From Treponema sp. (lineage in GTDB: Bacteria > Spirochaetota > Spirochaetia > Treponematales > Treponemataceae): a stretch of DNA of 34,995 bases. The position numbers and the translations under genes were made by a program. The notes beneath the pieces were generated by a model. The model saw only the letters and a program-made list of their open reading frames with translations, did no database searches and was not told the origin of the DNA. Location: NCBI GenBank assembly GCA_024695625.1, contig JAILHV010000055.1:1-34995 (forward strand). Reading direction: 5' to 3'. Position 1 is the first letter of the stretch. Each line of letters opens with the position of its first letter. Shown here piece after piece: positions 31,338-34,995 of the stretch.

Positions 31338-32565
31338 AACTTGTTACTTCCACTCCGTTAAAACTTTCAAGTCTTGTATTATCTTTTTTTATTGAACTCT
31401 TTTTGTAGGCCTCAAGGTCAGACTCTTCATCGCTGGTGTCGTCGCAGTGGGAGGCATTAAGTATGAAGCCGCACATGCAGAGCGTAACCACAAGGGATGA
31501 GCCTCCTGATGAAAAGAAAGGCTGGGGAATTCCCGTTGTTGGGAGAGCCCCGCAGACAACGGCCACGTTTATGAGCGACTGAAGCACAATCATGGCAGTG
31601 CAGCCGAATGCCCCATAGCTTGCAAAGCGGTTGGGACAGTTGAGGGCAATGTAAATACCCCTCCACGCAAAGAAAACGAGCAGGGCAATGTATGCGAAAA
31701 CGCCGATAAAGCCCATGGCAGCAGCCCAGCCTGCAAAGATGTAGTCCGACTGCACTTCGGGAATGCGGCTAACGTTCACAAGGCCTGTTCCCAGTCCTGC
31801 CCCCCACATTCCGCCAGAAATTATGGCTCTCTCAGATGCAAACTGCTGGTAGCCTTCATTCATCATATACTCGTCCGGCTTAAGGAAGGAAATGATTCTC
31901 ATAAGACGGTAAGGCTCTATTACAATCATCAGGACTGCGGCAGGAATGGCAAGCAGCACAAGCGGCCCAAACCAAGTCATCCTGGCCCCGCTCACGAAGA
32001 ACATGAGGCAGCCCACCATAAAGACAAAGAGGCCGGTGGAAAAGTCCCTCTGGAGGAATATCACGATTACGAATGCAAAAAGCCCAACAAGCGGGTAAAG
32101 GAAATTCTTCTGCTCAACGTCGTTCTGGCCAAGGTAGCGGTTAAAGAGGTTTGCAAGATAAAGGACAACTGCAAACTTTGCAAATTCGGAAGGCTGGAAG
32201 CGTCCAACGTAGGGAATGCGTATCCAGCGTGATGCTCCGTTTCTCTGGAAGCCAAAGAAAGGAATCAGGGCAAAGAGGCAGAGTATGAATATAGCCATTA
32301 CAAAAATGCCAAGGTGTTTCCTCAGGAAGCGCAGGGGCATTACGGAAAAAAATGCCATGGATGCAAAGCCAAAGACTGACCAAATAAGCTGCCTTACAAC
32401 AAAATAATACTTCTTGTTGAAAAGCCTCTCGGCAGTGTCCGGGGTTGACACAAAAAGCGTGAACATGCCAAGTCCCCAGAGCAATAGCACGGAAACTATA
32501 AAAACTGCGTCACTCTTTTTCTGAATCTCTCCAGAGCGTCCCGGAAAAAACCTAAAGTCAGACAT
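31330..32565 (-). CDS. ftsW: Septal peptidoglycan glycosyltransferase FtsW
   Basis: A SEDS-family polytopic membrane protein of 411 residues that polymerises lipid II at the septum. About ten membrane helices are visible, with RNGASRWIRIPYVGRFQPSEFAK in the second quarter and the family signature PTTGIPQPFFSSGGSSLVV near the end. FtsW rather than RodA is chosen because of its place between murF and ftsQ. The ATG at 32565 lies just inside the end of murF's neighbourhood (murF stops at 32570), with GGAGG 11 nt upstream; the ATG at 32583 overlaps that site. A charged C-terminal tail of about 40 residues is cytoplasmic. Confidence 0.95.
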   Translation of the reverse strand: MSDFRFFPGRSGEIQKKSDAVFIVSVLLLWGLGMFTLFVSTPDTAERLFNKKYYFVVRQLIWSVFGFASMAFFSVMPLRFLRKHLGIFVMAIFILCLFALIPFFGFQRNGASRWIRIPYVGRFQPSEFAKFAVVLYLANLFNRYLGQNDVEQKNFLYPLVGLFAFVIVIFLQRDFSTGLFVFMVGCLMFFVSGARMTWFGPLVLLAIPAAVLMIVIEPYRLMRIISFLKPDEYMMNEGYQQFASERAIISGGMWGAGLGTGLVNVSRIPEVQSDYIFAGWAAAMGFIGVFAYIALLVFFAWRGIYIALNCPNRFASYGAFGCTAMIVLQSLINVAVVCGALPTTGIPQPFFSSGGSSLVVTLCMCGFILNASHCDDTSDEESDLEAYKKSSIKKDNTRLESFNGVEVTSYE

Positions 32566-32569
32566 AGCC

Positions 32570-34099
32570 TCACACGCCTCCATTCCCCGTCAAAACGGAA
32601 GTTACGCGCTCCATTGCCATGCTACGGCTGCCCTTTACGAGGACAACGGCCTTTCCGCCATGGGCAGAAGCAAATTCAAGGACATCCTTTCCAGCTTTTT
32701 CCATTACGCCGGAATCTGCACCGTCCTTTTCGTTGCCCGCAAAATATTCTATCTTTACGCCAAGATTTTTCTCTTTTGCTATGTCAAGTGCCTTTGAGTA
32801 AGCGGCATTCATCTCGTTGCCAATAAAAATAATCAGGGAAGAACCGCTTTTTGCAGCCTGGGCACCAGTCTTCTCGTGTTCCTTGGCAGAATCATCCCCA
32901 AGCTCCTTCATGTCGCCAAGAACAAGAACCTTTGGCTCTTCCTCGCTGCCACCGTCCGCATTTTTTATTGACGAAATGAATTCAATGGCTTTTTCCATGG
33001 AATCAGGATTTGCATTGTAGCAGTCCTGGACAACAGTAAGACCGGAAAAATCTCCGCTTCCCCTAAGCACCTGGGTACGGCCAAAGACGCTCTTTACAGA
33101 ATTTATTCCTTCCGCAATGCCTTCTGCACCAATTCCAAGAAGCTTTGCAAGGGCAATTGCACCAAGGGCATCGCTGTAGTTGTATTTTCCAGGCAGGGCA
33201 AGAACCGCTTTCTTTCCGCCTATGCTAAGCTCTGTTCCGCCAAGGCCAAGGTCGCGCACAAATTCCACCCTGCAAGGATCATCATCTTCCTGAACGGCAT
33301 CCGGCCCGTAGAAGACCACATTTCCGTCCACCTGGGAAGCAAGATAGTCTGCAAAGTCATCATTCTTTGGAATAAAGGCTGTTCCAAAACCGTTAAAATG
33401 GGAGAAAACCTTTGACTTTTCCTCCGCAATCCTCTGCCTGCTTCCAAGAATGCCAATGTGGGCAGTTCCAATATTGGTCACTATTGCAAAGCGTGGCTTT
33501 AGAACCGCCGCAATCTCTCCAATCTCGTCCCAGCGGTTCATGCCCATCTCAAAGATTCCGGCTGTATGCTCACTGCGGATTTTGAATACGGAAAGCGGAA
33601 GCCCTGTCTCGCTGTTAAGGTTTCCTTCGTTTGTGATTACATTGTATTTCTGCCTCAATATTGAAGCGGCAATTTCCTTGGTAGTGGTCTTTCCAGATGA
33701 ACCTGTTACGCCAATCTTTATAAGGTCCGGGAATTTTTCAACGTAACGCCCGGCAATCTTCTGCAAGGCAGTAAGTGTGTTCTGAACGCCAATAAAATAG
33801 ACATTGGGTGCCTTTAAGGAAATCTCCGTAAAAAATGAAGGGTCTGCCTCGTAATTCTTAAGGCATATAAGAACAGCACTAGCCCCCTTTTCTACAGCCT
33901 GGGGAATGTACTTGTGGCCATCCTGCTTTTCTCCGATGAGGGGGACAAAAAGACTTCCCTGCACAATACTGCGGCTGTCCGTCTGCACAGAGGTAAAGCA
34001 AAAGTCACCCCCTCCAAGAAGGTGGATGCCGTCTGCAGCGGAAATTACGTCTTCAAGGGCAAGAAGGCTTTCCTTGCCGTTTGTATTTGTGCCAGTCAT
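32570..34099 (-). CDS. murF: UDP-MurNAc-tripeptide:D-Ala-D-Ala ligase MurF
   Basis: MurF adds D-Ala-D-Ala to complete the peptidoglycan stem peptide in the cytoplasm. The 509-residue protein has the Mur ligase P-loop GVTGSSGKTTTKEI, the central EMGMNRWDEIGEIA and TNIGTAHIGILGSRQRIAEEK, and the C-terminal QDCYNANPDSMEKAI and LGDMKELGDDSAKEHE. These place it as MurF rather than MurC, D or E. Its ATG overlaps the ftsL stop by 4 bases, so it is coupled to it. The length is slightly above the usual 450-460. Confidence 0.96.
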   Translation of the reverse strand: MTGTNTNGKESLLALEDVISAADGIHLLGGGDFCFTSVQTDSRSIVQGSLFVPLIGEKQDGHKYIPQAVEKGASAVLICLKNYEADPSFFTEISLKAPNVYFIGVQNTLTALQKIAGRYVEKFPDLIKIGVTGSSGKTTTKEIAASILRQKYNVITNEGNLNSETGLPLSVFKIRSEHTAGIFEMGMNRWDEIGEIAAVLKPRFAIVTNIGTAHIGILGSRQRIAEEKSKVFSHFNGFGTAFIPKNDDFADYLASQVDGNVVFYGPDAVQEDDDPCRVEFVRDLGLGGTELSIGGKKAVLALPGKYNYSDALGAIALAKLLGIGAEGIAEGINSVKSVFGRTQVLRGSGDFSGLTVVQDCYNANPDSMEKAIEFISSIKNADGGSEEEPKVLVLGDMKELGDDSAKEHEKTGAQAAKSGSSLIIFIGNEMNAAYSKALDIAKEKNLGVKIEYFAGNEKDGADSGVMEKAGKDVLEFASAHGGKAVVLVKGSRSMAMERVTSVLTGNGGV

Positions 34100-34398
34100 T
34101 TTTTCTTTACGTCCTTCATTTCTACGCGAACTATCTCTTCCGAAAGGGCCTGCCTCATGCCAAGTTCCTCTTCGGCTATCTTTTCTATCCTGTCCGTGCC
34201 CGAAAGCACGCTTATGTCCGTAATAAGCTTTTTGTTCTGCTCAACAAGGTCTGCCTGCTTCTTTTCAAGTTCAAGCACCTGCTGCTTTAAGTCTGCATAT
34301 TTCCTTGCCTGAACCGCATCAAGGATGAGCATTCCCGGTATGCAAAGGGCTACAAGGCATAAAAATACTATCTTAACAATTGCCAGCGTCCTGCCCAT
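34096..34398 (-). CDS. ftsL: FtsL-like cell division protein
   Basis: A 100-residue bitopic protein: a short cytoplasmic start, one membrane helix (about residues 7-28, IVKIVFLCLVALCIPGMLIL), then a leucine-zipper-like coiled coil (LKQQVLELEKKQADLVEQNKKL). FtsL pairs with FtsQ and FtsB to activate septal synthesis. Sequence identity in this family is low; size, topology and position between rsmH and murF make the call. It overlaps rsmH by one base and murF by four, so all three are coupled. FtsB shares the same fold and cannot be excluded by sequence alone. Confidence 0.85.
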   Translation of the reverse strand: MGRTLAIVKIVFLCLVALCIPGMLILDAVQARKYADLKQQVLELEKKQADLVEQNKKLITDISVLSGTDRIEKIAEEELGMRQALSEEIVRVEMKDVKKK

Positions 34399-34995
34399 TA
34401 CAAAGCCTCCACCCCGTAAAGCCTTTCTTTTCCGGCATCACGGATTTTTCTTACCACGCGCAGCTTTGCGCTACGGGATGGTGAATTTGCCTTAACTTCT
34501 TCTTCCGATGGCTCCACCGGCTTGCGCGTCAAAAGTTCAGCACAGGGGCTTCCCCCGCAAGTACAAAAAGGAGCTTCCGGAGGACAAACGCACTGCTTTG
34601 CCAAGTTGCGGAAATAATTCTTTACAATCTTATCTTCCAGTGAATGGAATGTGATTACTCCCATTTTTCCGCCGGCATTGAGAGTGTTGAATGCGTTGTG
34701 AATCGCCTCCGGAAGCCGTTTTAGTTCACTGTTCACGCAAATGCGCAAAGCCTGGAACGTCCTGGTAGCCGGATGTATGGCCCCGTAGCGGTATTTAGCC
34801 GGAACACAGCCATAAATCAGGTCTGCCAGGACTTTTGTTGAAGAAATCCTCCCGATTTTACGTTCTTCAACTATAGCGGCTGCAATTCTACGGGAGAATT
34901 TTTCGTCTGAATACAGATAAATCATGTTCGCCAGTTGATCTTCCGGCATGGAATTTACTATATCTTCAGCACTTTCTCCTGCAGATGGATTAAGC
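34398..34995 (-). CDS. rsmH: 16S rRNA (cytosine-1402-N4)-methyltransferase RsmH, C-terminal part
   Basis: Only the last 199 residues are in the window; the gene continues beyond the right edge, so an internal Met at 34949 is not the start. RsmH methylates C1402 of 16S rRNA using SAM. The visible part contains the family motifs NSMPEDQLANMIYLYSDEKFSRR (first helices after the catalytic core), AFNTLNAGGKMGVITFHSLEDKIVKNYF, and the final SPSRSAKLRVVRKI. A cysteine-rich loop (CVCPPEAPFCTCGG) is typical. It is the first visible gene of the division cluster. Confidence 0.95.
   Translation of the reverse strand, partial: LNPSAGESAEDIVNSMPEDQLANMIYLYSDEKFSRRIAAAIVEERKIGRISSTKVLADLIYGCVPAKYRYGAIHPATRTFQALRICVNSELKRLPEAIHNAFNTLNAGGKMGVITFHSLEDKIVKNYFRNLAKQCVCPPEAPFCTCGGSPCAELLTRKPVEPSEEEVKANSPSRSAKLRVVRKIRDAGKERLYGVEAL

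Overview
The window looks like chromosomal DNA of a spirochaete, most likely a host-associated Treponema. The reasons are a cell-division cluster in the order rsmH-ftsL-murF-ftsW-ftsQ-ftsA-ftsZ without mraY or murG, its continuation into a Xer recombinase, a TPR lipoprotein, dprA and topA (from memory, the T. pallidum chromosome keeps dprA, topA and a Xer gene close to its ftsA/ftsZ region), a Na+-pumping oxaloacetate decarboxylase operon, and lipoprotein signals of spirochaetal style. No rRNA or tRNA gene was found.

Positions 1-9805 hold one leftward operon on the minus strand: a small Cro/C1-type regulator, a 1761-residue DEAH-type helicase with a C-terminal DUF1998 region, a 944-residue SNF2-type helicase, a Fic-family enzyme fused to an HTH domain, and the first 93 residues of a gene that leaves the window and resembles the N-terminus of large Eco57I-like adenine methyltransferases. 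Two such helicases with a possible methyltransferase recall DISARM-type anti-phage loci; the Fic gene inside the operon is not a standard part. This is the best candidate for an undescribed system.

Positions 9985-13955 are accessory DNA: a rightward XRE repressor and ImmA/IrrE-like protease with a consensus promoter and a palindromic operator candidate; a leftward promoter-terminator unit that looks like a small-RNA gene of about 70 nt; a DUF4469-type protein with a strong terminator; a second, paralogous Fic gene carrying a different HTH domain; the 3' remnant of a third Fic gene; and a GC-rich fold-back sequence.

Positions 13902-17888 are the oadG-oadA-oadB operon with promoter and terminator. 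OadA has two tandem biotinyl domains and OadB has an exported N-terminal extension. Positions 17930-20770 are a patchwork: GC-rich inverted repeats, an orphan 3' coding fragment, a DUF4431-like exported protein, an AAA ATPase of the DUF4143 group and a truncated response regulator. A leaderless-looking nnr gene (metabolite repair) follows.

Positions 22410-34995 are core genes on the minus strand: topA, dprA, a TPR lipoprotein, a Xer recombinase, then ftsZ, ftsA, ftsQ, ftsW, murF, ftsL and the C-terminal part of rsmH. Tight overlaps suggest translational coupling from rsmH to ftsA. In three places (positions 9796, 20106 and 20835) a good -10 box lies 6-7 nt before a start codon that lacks a ribosome binding site, suggesting leaderless mRNAs.
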